From Taenia hydatigena (Eukaryota > Platyhelminthes > Cestoda > Cyclophyllidea > Taeniidae), in NCBI GenBank assembly GCA_036345935.2, contig JADWOT020000008.1, positions 8,946,156-9,010,155 on the forward strand: a stretch of 64,000 nucleotides of DNA, given 5' to 3'. A program made the translations under genes and the position numbers. Every line of letters begins with the position of its first letter. Position 1 is the first letter of the stretch. Below are positions 48,784-61,300 of the stretch, in pieces. The notes beneath the pieces were generated by a model. It searched no databases, was not told the DNA's origin, and was given only the letters and a program-made list of their open reading frames with translations.

Positions 48784-51700
48784 ATGAGTGCGCACCAAGA
48801 GCAAACTCCAGGAGCATCAAGACTTCCTTCTTACAGAGTGAAACTGCCCATTTATGAGGCGCCTCGAGGGCAGTCATTTCAACCAGTATTTGTAAGAGGC
48901 ATGGCAAAAACCGTCAAGGCAATTAAAGCTATGAGAAAGCACACCATTGAAAGGGGCAGCATGCTTTACAACATCCCCAGAGTGAACCACTCGGACAGTT
49001 TAGTCGATATGATTGTGAAAATGAAGGATATCTCTCAGTCAGTGAATCAGGAAGGCTCAACAGCCTCCATTTGTGGGAGGAGCACAGCTAGTCTGACTAG
49101 CTTCCCCAATTTGTAAGTATTCATTTTTACATAGGTTAAATCTGCTACCAAGACATGTCATATGGAAATTACCTGTTTTGTCTCAATAATTTTGGAACTT
49201 AGTATGTAAATGAGAGGAATAGGCTTTAAAGTTTTCGTGTATTTAGCTGTAGACGTGTAAAGTATCAAATGGCAAGTCAATATTTGTACCCGTTTAATTC
49301 TCTTTCTACCAACTTATTTTCAGAATGAATGTAGATAAATGTACCAAGTCGATGAAAAGTGTTATGCTCACCCACAAACTCATGAATGAACTCCAAGGCG
49401 AGGCAATGAAAGCATTTGTTGTAAGCGCATTTTCACTGACTAACTACCTACAAAACCCGCTTTTTTGGAACACTGATGTTCTCTGCTACACAGCAAATGA
49501 GGCGAAATCAACTCATACTTTTAATTTCCTTACTAAAGACTACTATGAAGTTCCAACAGGAGCGCAGAAAACGTCTGGATCAGCAGACGCGGGAGTTTGA
49601 GGCGAGGCGTAGCAATTTTCGCCAAATCATCATTGAAAATGTAAACAAAATCAACAGGCAGCACGAGATTTTCAAGGCGATGCGTTCTGAATACACGCAA
49701 TGTCGGGAGACGCTGCACGAACTCGTCATCGCCACTCGAAGCATGCGAAAGAGGCGAGTGATGGGCGCGGTTGTTTTACTACGCAGTGCTAGCCTAAGCC
49801 AAATAAAACATCCTTTTGGTCTATTCTGACGACCATAATACTGCAGGCTCGTGTCCACTAGAAGGCCACACTGAGGCCAGGAATGACGCCGCATAGCCGT
49901 GTTTTACTTTGAAAGTTAATAATAGTGTGGCAGAGTAAAGGCCTATGAGGCCATGTATCTGTGTGTGTAAAGACATTTAACACCACCGACCATTTGCTGG
50001 ATATTTTGTCATGCAGCCTTCAAGCATCTGCCGAGAATTGCAGAAGTAAGCACACGAATCATTTATTCGAAATTATATTTGCAGCACATTATCATTAATC
50101 CTACATAAAACAGGAAAATCGTAATGCCAAATGCCAACCCGGTAAGGTTCTGACAACTCAATGGGTGCATTCCCACAGTTTTGAAATAGTAACGTAGAAC
50201 GGTTTTGGATGAGTAAATTTTTATTGCATTCCAATCACTTTGTGGAATGTTTGGAATTCATATTTGCACTAACCTTTTAGGTGTGCAAGTCTCGAACAAA
50301 AGATCGAAGCCTTGCAACCGGTAGAGAAATTTCTCTCAGATGCTGTTGAATGCTTACCTGAAGGTGGGTAGTGCTTTACTCTTTAAAAGAGCCCCATAAA
50401 GTGATCAATCCGTTTGCATAAAGGTGTCTCTACAACTATGAGGTGCAAAATCTTAAAACCAAATGTTTCTGCTAAGTGGCGTGTTTTTGTTTCTCATCGG
50501 CATTTGGCCAGAATAACCACCTTAAAGGGCAACACAGATGAGAACGTGGCTTGCAATGATTTCGCAATTAATCCAATAACAATAAGCACGAATACCGTTG
50601 GTGGTGAGAAGAGAGCAGTTAGTCCATCACATAAAAGGCAAATCTAAAATGCAATCATTGCAATACATTCTGCTGAAATGTTGGAAACATTAAACTCGAG
50701 CACTGTGCCTCCGAACTATGCGAGGCACAGCAATTGCAAAGTGTGGAACAGTGAAGAATGCAGGTGCTTGTAGGTTACACTCTAAGGAAAGCCGAATCCC
50801 ATTGCCCTGCTACTAAACTGGCACCCGTAATGTTTCCACCTTCCAGACTACATCTCCAAGTCGCACGATCCGTTGCGCTCGCTGATGCTGCGATATCAAT
50901 CACTTATAGATGCACGCAAACAACTACTGAAGACATGGGAGGAGAAACAAACCCGGGTTTGTGATTTGTTCAATATCTTTAAAATAAATAAAACCTTTTT
51001 ATGCATAAGACAAGTGTATCCTTTTTAAAATTTAATGGCTGTTCACCAAAGACAACAGCAGCTCTTACACCTCAGGTAGTCAACTATGCGTTAAAACATT
51101 TTCCAACCGATAGTGTTGTGTGAATTCGTATTTAAAAAATAGCATTGGTGTAGTGTCGAGGTATCTGCACTGTTTGGCCTGGTTTTTTATGGCCATTTGC
51201 GCCACTGGTGGGTTGTGCGACGGACACTCGCAACACGCTACTGCGCTCTTGCATGCCTCGGACAACCTATTCTGCAACAACCAGCCTGATTTTTTGATTT
51301 TTATCTCAGACTTTGAATAAAAAGATTAGTAGAGATCACTAGTCCTATGACGAGAATAAAAGAAAATATTTGTCTTCAAAGTGCACCCATATAATTACCT
51401 ATTGTGCCGCATGCATTGACAATAATAGCATGGTACGACTGCCGAAAGCAGTACAGATAGACGTCAAGATGAATAGTAAATAGTTTCATATAATTCTGGC
51501 TGAACTTGCAAAATCCTTGAATTTGTTGGAGTTTGCTCTATCGCCGAAGGAATGTTGAAATATTTTTCAGCATAAGTTGATAAATGCGCATTTCACAATG
51601 GTGCGGCAGATGGTCAATCCACTCAGGGTTACAGAGGAGCGCTTCGGTTGTAGCATGGTCGACTGAACTAAGCACTCGGCATACGTGGCCAGAACTGTGA

Positions 51701-53261
51701 ACATGGTAGAGATCCATGAAGACCGTTGTTTGTTTCAGATTGAAGAGGAGCTTCTGCACTCGACTACGGCATCAAGAAATCAAAAGCAAGTGGTGATAGA
51801 AAGGGTGGCCAACGTGCATGATGTGTTGAACGAGGCTGATGGACTCCGTGACCAGATTCATCATGTCGACAAAACCATTGGTCGAGAGAAGGCAGGCATT
51901 GCTCTTCAGGTATGATGGGTTCTATCGCGTCAGAAGACTTCCGGTTTCAGCTCCTCGTTAGATGGAAACAAGAACTATTGCTGCTTACTAACCAATGTGA
52001 AAGAAGTGGTTAATACTTCCCACAAGTACCATTGCTATTCTTGGTAGTCCTAGTCATTGAAATAAGCATTTCTGAAGTAAGGGCTTAGGATGCCATGAAG
52101 ACCCTCCGTATTTTGTTGGTGGATAATTATAAAAATTATGCCATGCTTTGTACATTAAAGATATGTTAGGAGTTACCGGAAGGTTGAAGACGGCTTACTA
52201 AAGGTAAAGCATACAGTCTCCACCACGTAGCTCGGAGTTGATTGTCATGACGGTAAAAGCGAGAAGGAACGAGGCCACATTACATTTTAAAATTTCATTA
52301 AGCTCAACGATTTCAACATGATAAGCCGAAGCATTCGCAACATCACCGCAAAGTGTGTGGACATACTGAGAGACCTAGAGTACCACCAACCCCTGCCTGC
52401 TCCTCCAGAAGTATGTCTCAAACTCTGCTGACTTCAATGGAGTCGCTTTGTTGAAGTCACAAACATTATATCGCTCCCTTGGCCTGTCTCACCGCCTATT
52501 AAAATGTTTTGTATGGCTTTAGAAAACCCGTCTTTGTGATTGTCTACAACTTATCGAGGTAAGTTGAAGTTACTTATGCTTCTAGAACCGCTGGTTACGA
52601 CACAGCCGACGCCCCACCAACGAGCCGCAGTATAGCTTAAAGTGTAAAACACCTTCGTTAGTTTTTAGCAGAACCATTTTTGTATTTTAAGTCCTCCTTC
52701 AATGTACCATGCAGAACTACTATCTCCGTCCATCGTAACGCAGATGGTAACTCAAATTAGTTCATTCTGATCATAAATCTTGCTAGTGAAATGACTTCTA
52801 GTAACAAAACGTATTGCTTATCACTTGTACCTATTCGTTAGTATGTGGACAGTAACAAAGCAGTTTCCGCTATTCTGGGGTTCGCATTCAGGCTTTCCCA
52901 AAAGCTCTTTTTGTGAAGAACGGTTCGCACAGCAGTTCTATAAGTTATTGTTCGTGCAAAAGTTGATAGTTAATGCCCTTCTTAAATTTCTACCCCTTTC
53001 ACGTCAAAAGGACTTCTAATCCATTCTCTTAAGTCGGTCACCAAATATTTTGTTTGAGCCTTTTGGCCCACAGTAAAAGCAACTATCAGAAACAAGTGCT
53101 AGTTTATTCATGATCACCCTTCGCCTGTGAAACCTATTTCACAATAATAAAATCTTTCGTTCTTTCCAAATAGTTTCTCTACACGATTGTTGAGGGCATA
53201 AAGAAGGAGCTCATCGCCAGCGAAAGCGTAACTAAGAGGGTGAGAAGGACAAAAATCTGAG
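48784..53261 (+). CDS. CCDC42/CFAP73-type coiled-coil protein (DUF4200-like)
   Basis: Nine exons join in phase: 48784-49112, 49324-49420, 49494-49757, 50017-50045 (29-nt microexon), 50281-50363, 50847-50956, 51739-51909, 52303-52410 and 53175-53261, about 425 residues. The family builds axonemal and sperm-flagellum structures. The centre is a long coiled coil (RRKRLDQQTREFEARRSNF, then LEQKIEALQPVEKFLSDAVE, then LMLRYQSLIDARKQLLKTWEE), in the order seen in CCDC42 and CFAP73. The C-terminal part (ISRSIRNITAKCVDILRDLEY and IVEGIKKELIA) matches the conserved end of that family. About 40 residues usually found before ISRSIRN are missing, so an exon between 51910 and 52302 may have been overlooked. 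The donor at 49758 (GTGATG) is weak. The first 110 residues are poorly conserved. The paralogue identity within the family is undecided. Confidence 0.75.
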
Positions 53262-54165
53262 GGAACAGCCGTCATCAGCGGAAGGCGATTCTGCGTGCAA
53301 TTGGGAGGATATGCAACAGTCGATTACTCAACGTTTGATTAATTAACATTTCTAAGCTATGTGAAAATTTAAATGAAAACGTTTTAACATCTGTATTGAA
53401 ATCAAATGAAAATGTCAGAAGCCAACTCAATAATTTTGAGGATTAAGGGCGAAAATTGTAGTAGGTGTTCCAACAAAACATGCTTAAGAAGCCTTGCATT
53501 GCCAGTGAATTGCGCCTCAGAAGGTAAAAATAACTGTTACCCATGCTTCAACCACAAGTGTGTCTATTCGTGGTTTTCGGTTGCAGTTTGCGTAGTAGAG
53601 GAGGTAAAATATACAGTTCTGGCAAGCATGTGTGATACCACACAAACAACCAAAGGTGGGTTGGGCACGAAAGAAAGTAATTTTATGTGTAAAGGGGCTG
53701 AATGCATTGCAGACTAATTAATGGAATACGGCACCGGGGCGGAGCAACACCAATTCCTACACCAAAATGCTACTTATTAATGCCATAGTAGAAAAAACGA
53801 AAAGAGAGTCACGGTCATTCATGTACCATGCATGGAATTGATTTTATGCATGGATTACGTTCACAAAGTTAACACTCCTGTAGCGCGCCTCCGAAACCGA
53901 CCAAATGCTGTAGAAACAAACCATTCCAAACCGTTCCAAGTGTGCAGTTTGTACATACCAGAGGAAAACAAAGCATACTCCTGACTTAAAGTAATAGCTA
54001 GGATCAAGTAAGAATACTGCCACGATTCTTCAGCGGTTCCGTGACATTTCATTGATAATGCATATGATAATGTAAAGTTGGATTAGCATACAAGAGCAAA
54101 CGAAGTTTCTGATAATTAACATTCTTCCCCACTGGCCACACTGCTAATCGCAGTCACCAAATAAT
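53262..54165. other. 3' flank of the coiled-coil gene
   Basis: This stretch holds the downstream region of the plus-strand gene. Apart from a Cys-rich open frame at 53406-53717 I see nothing in it. Confidence 0.35.
53406..53717 (+). CDS. Cys-rich open frame, doubtful
   Basis: A 103-codon frame with about ten cysteines, spaced as NCSRCSNKTC, then NCASEGKNNCYPCFNHKC, then further single Cys. The start (MKMSEANS) does not look like a signal peptide, which weakens the idea of a disulphide-rich secreted protein. It begins 145 bp after the stop of the coiled-coil gene on the same strand and may be its 3' untranslated region. No family is recognised. Confidence 0.2.
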   Translation: MKMSEANSIILRIKGENCSRCSNKTCLRSLALPVNCASEGKNNCYPCFNHKCVYSWFSVAVCVVEEVKYTVLASMCDTTQTTKGGLGTKESNFMCKGAECIAD

Positions 54166-55260
54166 TTGAATGAGAATGATCCTATGACAATTTATTTAAA
54201 AAAGAAAGGATTGTACAAACCCAACAGGCGCAATAAAAGCGGTCAAAATAAAGGAAAGGGAAGGAGAGGAGAGGAAGGACGTGAGCAAGAATTATTGGTG
54301 CTTTCGCACAAGGCCAGTGATATGTGCGTACTGGAGGAATTACATTACTCGGGGAGTTTATAAAATGAAATTGCGAAAATAAACAACTTAGACGAGGTAA
54401 AACAAAATATCGAGCAGCTTGGAGATCTCACCAAGGCTTTCTGTGCACATATTCCCCTTCTCCGCGCGACACCTGAGATGTTCCCTTGAATCCACAACCT
54501 TTACGTGATAGCTCCTTTGAACTCTGAGGTGATCGATAGATTGCAAGCTTTCGTGAATGAAGAAATATTTGATTTGCCTACATAAAGGCCTAGATCGTGC
54601 TATTTGGTCATGCCGAAGCCTACTGCACAGAATCGAAAAAAAGTTGGCTTATCCAGTGCTCATAAGACATTAACAAATTACTTAAGATTAAGAATAATTA
54701 AAAGCCTAAAATTCTAAAGCGTACCTTAAAAAGGTTTCAGAATCGAGCCACCTCGTCTGGATGTTCGGCAGGTTCAACGGTGAACTTTGTTGGATACACC
54801 GACGAAGGCCTTTGGGAAGGCGGTTGAGGATCTCGGTTGCCTCGTCTTAAAAACAGAAATTGAGCATGATGAAGCCGTTCTTAGTCGAAGTTGCTCTTTG
54901 AAGCTTTCTAATCAACAACCACAGACATGACTACCACCGCTTTGAAGACAATTGTGAATGGAGAGGGATATCAGCGGCGTCTGACAAAGAAAAGTATAGC
55001 GAGTTGAGTTTGAAAAGAGCATAATTGACGAATCCAATGTTATCTGATCAAGTTAAACCTTCACTTAATGCTTTTGGCAAAAGGCTTTTGAAAAGACACA
55101 AGCTAAATAGTCTAGTAAAATACACCAAATGTTTCCAAGTTTAGCAGTAGTGAAGTTCTCCTTAAGAACCTCAAATGAAGTGATTTGGGGTCAAGTTTTC
55201 TTACATAAGAAGAAGAGTTAGTTCCATGAAAAGAAGGAAGCCCCCATACCTATAAATTTC
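54166..55260 (+). pseudogene. Decayed coding stretch with in-frame stops, unknown family
   Basis: One reading frame, kept across about 1.1 kb, reads like protein between scattered stops (TAA 54361, TGA 54487, TAA 54583 and more). The best runs are NNLDEVKQNIEQLGDLTKAF at 54385 onward, VIDRLQAFVNEEIFDLPT at about 54530-54583, KAFGKAVEDLGCLVLKTEI at about 54807-54863, and HQMFPSLAVVKFSLRTSNEV at about 55120-55180. No splice arrangement that I tried removes the stops convincingly. It could be a retrocopied or relict gene, or exons of a gene whose introns I misread. It lies between the ends of two convergent genes. Confidence 0.3.
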
Positions 55261-55398
55261 AAACCGGCTTCGAAAAGATAAGTGTTGAAGACGTAGCGAA
55301 ATAAATATGAGCTCCTTACACACAATGTAGCATTCAAATTTAAATTCTAAGGGCCTTCAAGTTTGATGAACGTGAATTTTAAAAGTTACAATCAAGCC

Positions 55399-58300
55399 TC
55401 AAAATGGACAATCATAAATGAACTCTGGAGTCGCATACGGTTGAGCCCGTTCCACATCCTCGGTGTCTTCAACATTAAGGTCTATCGAGGTGGCCCACGT
55501 CTCGTCGCCAGGGTCCACTGCAGAAGGCTCCAGAACGCTAACACTTCTCGGTCGGACTACATTCCCGAAATTGCCACTCCGCCCGATGGCAAGGCCACTT
55601 CTGCTCTCTGCCTCGCCCTTTCCCACCTTCTTACTCAGCCGCCCATGCTCAGTCGTCTGAGCACGCACTATCCGGTGCCCACTGGCGGCATCGTGTTGCC
55701 ATCGCTTTGGCCGACTGCCTCCACCACTAGCCATTGCCACCGCTGAAGATGAGGGAGCAGTGGTAGTGGGATTGTCATTGTTGAATGTGTTGAGGAGCAC
55801 ACGCAATCGGTTGGCCAAGAGGGATGTTCGAATGGGCAGAGTGGTATCACCGGGGGAATCGTCGCCGTGCAAGTGAGACTAATAGAAATACAAGAAGTGT
55901 GTGGCGATTTTCACACAAAGCTTCTGAAAAAAAAGACCAACAAAATTTTTATATCTATGTGGAATCGCGAAGTTAATTTTGGCCTGTCAAGCTAGCCTCA
56001 ATGCCAAACTCATAGGGCTTTGGTTTTAATCGCTTCGCATGTTGTTTAAATGTTCTTGTAAATAAAAGTGAAAATAACATGAGCGCCCTAGCATATTTAA
56101 TCAAAAAAAGAATTTATCTATTAAAGAAATTTTCTAGAGCAGAGTATTCCAATAATAGAGAAAAAGGTACAAAACCCATTTTAATGAGTTTTCGACAACG
56201 AGGATAAGAGAGGCGAGTGACACCGTACTAGCATCTCGGACGCGATAACGGAATCGGGACCACGATTTACGCCGGCCTCCTCGGAGCGAGGCTGGAGGAT
56301 ACCTGAAGCCTTGGCGGGAAAACCACCGATGGAGTGAGCTGATGTGAGGCACGCAGAGGCGCGGTTCTCCGCCGACGTCACCTGCTGCGATTTGATGAGA
56401 GCCCTACGCTGCCTGCCGTCTGTTACGATGCACCGACTGCGTGAGCCCTCGCTCAAGTACGCAGGGACAGAGTCGGGCCGCAGACGCTGACAGCACTCCC
56501 GCGTACCTTGTGGGGCTGCCTTTGACAGCGATTGCGATAGCGGTGGTGGTTGCACTGACGAGGCATATTCGGGCTGTTGTGTGGTGGTGGCGGCAGCGGT
56601 GGTAGAAGAGAGCTGCTGCACCTTCTCACAGAGGCGTGCGTGAACCTTTGCCGGGTCCCTTGTCGGTGTCGCTCCACGCGGTGGCGGTGTAACTGATCCC
56701 AACTTCGACTTGGAATTTTAACCATCGGACGATTATTAATCATAGCTCCATAGAACAAAGTACTGCATAGCACATTTCCAATAAAAAAAACAGAGGGCAG
56801 GACTGCGAATAACTAGGAGGGTTTTGATTAATGCTGGAAAGTTGCTCTTACACATTTTAAAGTACTTTTAAGACTACTTGATTTATCACTTTTTAGCGTT
56901 AGAAAATCGTGAAGAATCATTTTAACCGAATTACACAGTAAGCAAATCGGTGGATTGCGAATTTCGAGTTTAAAGTTATCCAGATATCAACCTTTTCCGA
57001 ACCGAAAGTACTGCCAGATTATCAAATAAGGATACAGCCACAAATCTTGCCTTTAACAAATAGAATGCTGTGAAAGTAGGATTTTTGGAAACGACAACTT
57101 AAAAGGAAGCATAAAACGAGCATTTATCAACATACTACCTTCATTTGTAAGGTCTTACAAATGAAAGTGGAACAAGAAAGTAAAATCCCTATCCTAGAAA
57201 GAAAGCTACCTGGACATCCATTTTAGCCGCTCTCAGAGCTTCCTCCATACTGACGATACGGTCAAACTCCAGTCTCCGTCGTTTCTCTTTCTTCGTCTGC
57301 AAGTAGTTCTCGCGGAGGTGATTCCAAAGACTCTTTTGGTTGTTTTGTCGTAGCATTGTGGCATACTCTGCCAGAGTAGACGGCAGTGGCGCGTTTTCCA
57401 TGGCAACACCACCACTATCACCGCTGCCACCCGCATCAAAGCCTTGGTTAATCTCGTCGCTGTCTCGAGGGTTATCGTTGCTGCCGTTGTTATTGTTCTG
57501 ATTGAGTGTGTAGAGTTGGCTAAACATCCCATAGGCCTTGTCGCCCTCCTGCATGACAGGAGGCGGGGACGTCTCCTTGCGTATTGGGGCAATACCGATG
57601 TCACGCACTGCACGGAAATTACCACAGTTGTTCAGATGCTCGTTCTCAAGACGGAAAAAATTCCAAATTATTCGCCTGTAACACGAGAATATGGGAAGAA
57701 TAGATACTATCAACATCCACTCCTTGAGCAAAAAAGCATTTCTGTCACCTCTGATTTCAGCCATCCCAAATGCTTCAGAAAAGCGAAATGGGAAAAGACG
57801 TTTCTCAAGCCTGACCCTCTTAAGCAGTGAAACGACAAGTGAACTTTTACTCATTACAAAACAGGAGAGAGAACCAATTTATTCTTTCACGTGGTGGCAA
57901 AAGTTTCAAAGTTAACAGGGACACAAATTCAGTAACAGAAAGCAATACACAACTAAAAAGATGCAAATTGGTAACGTGTCCTGTTTTCTGACAATCTGTA
58001 ATAAAACGGGGATTATGCAGAGGCATTCTATCCAAAATATTGCTTTCTATTACTCAGGAAAATGAAATAGGTAATGTAGAATATTCAACCAAGTGTTACA
58101 CGTCACCTCCTCAATATAATCACATTAAAACCGTCGTTTGGTTATTTTCCATATTTTTCAAATTAAGTATTAATAATGGTGTATATAGCGGTCAGAAGGC
58201 AAAAATATGCAAGAGAACTACACACAATCAACCTCTGGAACATCAAGTACTGGATCCGAGACACAAAACATTTGGCGATGGGTTCAAAAGATGCAGACTT

Positions 58301-61300
58301 TTGAGCAAATATCCCCATTCAACAAGAACAACATTAACGCCAGAATCGCTGTTATTATAATGATAGAATGAATGACTGACCTGGTGACCTCGGCGAACAT
58401 GACAATAGTGGTGATGATTTCGACATCAACGATTCGGAAGTGAGAGAAAACGATAGGTAAAATCCATGCAAAGCGAATGATGACATCTTCCACAATAGCT
58501 CCGTAGTAATAGGCTCGGAAGCGATAGACCAATTCGTCTCGCAGCAACATATTCTCCTTTGAACTGCAGTCCAGCAGACCCCAGTCCATCACCAGGTCCC
58601 ACGTCGTTGTGCACACCGAGCTGCACAGCTTTGAAAGAATCATCATCACGAAAAACGCCGTGTCTGTGTGCAGAAAGAAAAGAATGCCGATCCCGTCCTT
58701 AATGTTCCAAGTGGAAACAAGGAATGCCTATGCACAAAATACCGGGTCACTACATAGGAGAAGCGAATTATTTAAAAAATTCTGCTTCAAAAGTAGCGAA
58801 AAAATACCGTGTGGGGCTATGGAATTCCCGCAATATTGTTGCCTGCCTAAACTAAAGTTTAACCCCCACTCCAGTCGAAGCGCACTGGCAGCTGCGGGAG
58901 GAAAACTTTTGGTGGCACAAATCGTGGTGCGAAATCGCTTGAAGCACAAGAATGAGGAGAAAAGGGTGGTAATTAAAGTAGAAGAGGTAGGGAGTGAAAA
59001 TCCAATGCTTACGATGGTTGATAGAAGATATGACGGAGCAGACGATGGCAATAAGTGTGGTAGAGTACTTGCCGGCGTTCATCAAATGCGGGACCGGGGA
59101 TTTAACAGTCAAATCGCGGTATCGTCGAAGGCACTGAAGAAAACGCCACCACGCTGGAAGCGCCTTCAGAATAGGCTGAAGACCCCACATCATGCCATCA
59201 CAAAAACCCGCCTTTGGCACTATACAGAGGAAGAAAGCGCGGTCACTAGGAGCATAAACTTGCCCGTCCTTGCATTTATTATGAGCCCGCACAAGTGCAA
59301 TCTTGTAAATACCTTGTCGGTTTTCAGCGTTCACCATAAATATTAGTCACGTTATCATTCTGTGAAGTTAATAGCACTCTAATGCCTTGAGTCGGCGTGA
59401 CAACCAATTAATAGCTTCGCTTCCATCGTATCGTTTGAAGTAGACGTCACGCGAAAAATATCCGGCCTTCCTCAAACACATCAAGCACTTGAGCATAGTG
59501 AGTTGCATCTGTCACATTAAACACCCTGTCTTGATCATCAGACATATGTGAGACGAAAATTCCTACCAAGCTCAATCACCTGCCACGGGGGTGAGATTTT
59601 GATCGAGATCCTTCCTACATGCTGATTCCATTTAATTAAACCATGAAAACTACAATGATTTGCTTATAATATTATTCGTCTTAAAATCAACTGTCGAGCT
59701 AAGGATTAATGGGTTAAAAATGGAATTTTACAACGTTAAAATCCCATTCTCTCACTTATACCAAGAAGCTCTTTGTAAAAACAAAACGCATTACAGTTTA
59801 AGCGCATTGCTTTGAAAATATCAGGAATACCTTTTGATTGTGTGGAGCACACCATACCTATATTAAGGGTCGTGTCCAAGATCCCTGCGTATATCTTTGA
59901 CTGCCTAATGCCATTATTAAATCCATTCAGATTGGAATAAGTTGATGAAATCATAGCAAATTTGCTAGTACCGCGTTCACCACTTTTGGAACCCTTTGCC
60001 TTAGCTGCAACGTGCCCGTGATCAAGTGGAAGTCCACCTGCAGTCAAGGATAGAAATGCACAGCTTCATGGAGACCTAAATACCATTTTAGTTACAGAGG
60101 GCGCTAGGAGCCAGCGGCCGCGAATGGACCCTTCCGAAACCGTATAAAATCGCAACAAGACAAAGCGTCACCAGGGTTGAACACCGCGCATAAATAACCC
60201 GGTCGGATCAGCGCCTCCACTAGGCCAACCGGCGGCGAAAAAATATCAGTCAAGGCAAAGTACCTTCTAAATAACCGAAACTTCGACTTGTAAAGCCATT
60301 TCCAACTATGATTTATCAAAGCAAACAAGTTTGGATGTGAGACCAAACTAGAACGATTGAGAGCATCATGCAAACAAGCCCGAAATGAGGTTAAGCAACT
60401 GAAACAGTCCGAACTCCAAAGTGGAACCACTAGGTGAATATTCACGCAAACAACTTTCGCGACCAGGTTTTACACGATGTTATACAACAAAAATGACAGC
60501 GGGTAAAGATTACAATACCAATGTAAAGTCGCTTGACCCTCAAAACAATAAATGACTAATGAATGAGCGAGACGATTTCACGATTTGAGGTCAACAGCAT
60601 GACACAAGGAAGATGACAGTTGTGTCACTTATAATAAACCTATACACTTGGACTTGACGATTTCAAACTCGTGATTGTGTCCAGTGTTGGACCAGACTTT
60701 GTTGTAATTTCAAAAAGTGATTAAAAGAAAGTTTGTAGTAGCGTCGTCGAACGACCTTTGATCATTGCGAAATGGGATTGAAAAGAGCGGTTAAGCTGTG
60801 GTTTTCAAGTTGAACTATGAAACGCGAGCTCAATTGAATCCACAACGGACTCGAATACCTGCACTAATAGGGTGTAGTCTATCAAGATGATTTTTTTTAA
60901 AGTTGCGAACTGTGTAACGGATGGAGGATGAGGTAGATAATGGATAGAATAGGTTTGTTAGGAATCCCAGAAGACTCGTTAGACTCTAAACTTGCTTAAC
61001 CGAAAGCGATGGAAGTTTGTCCGAATCTGCTAACTAGGAGGTCTCCGAACAATCAATGAATCTGTTGCTTACCCTGCCCTTAAAGTGCAAGCAGTGAGAG
61101 AATATGGCTAAACCGCAAATTTCGCCTAGATTTTTGAAGTAAATTAACTAAGTTAAAAAACTAGCATTATGAAATTGAAGGCGGTATAGGAGATTGTGAA
61201 CTTACCAAATAGTTGACTGGCACCGGGGGGTGGAATCGTAGAATTTCGAAGACTGCTTTTGATCATCATTTGGTTGTCAATGAAATTGACGAAAAAACAA

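Noticed and set aside
58609..59346. 245-codon plus-strand frame, the longest in the window
   Set aside because: It is antisense to two well-supported XPR1 exons and the intron between them.
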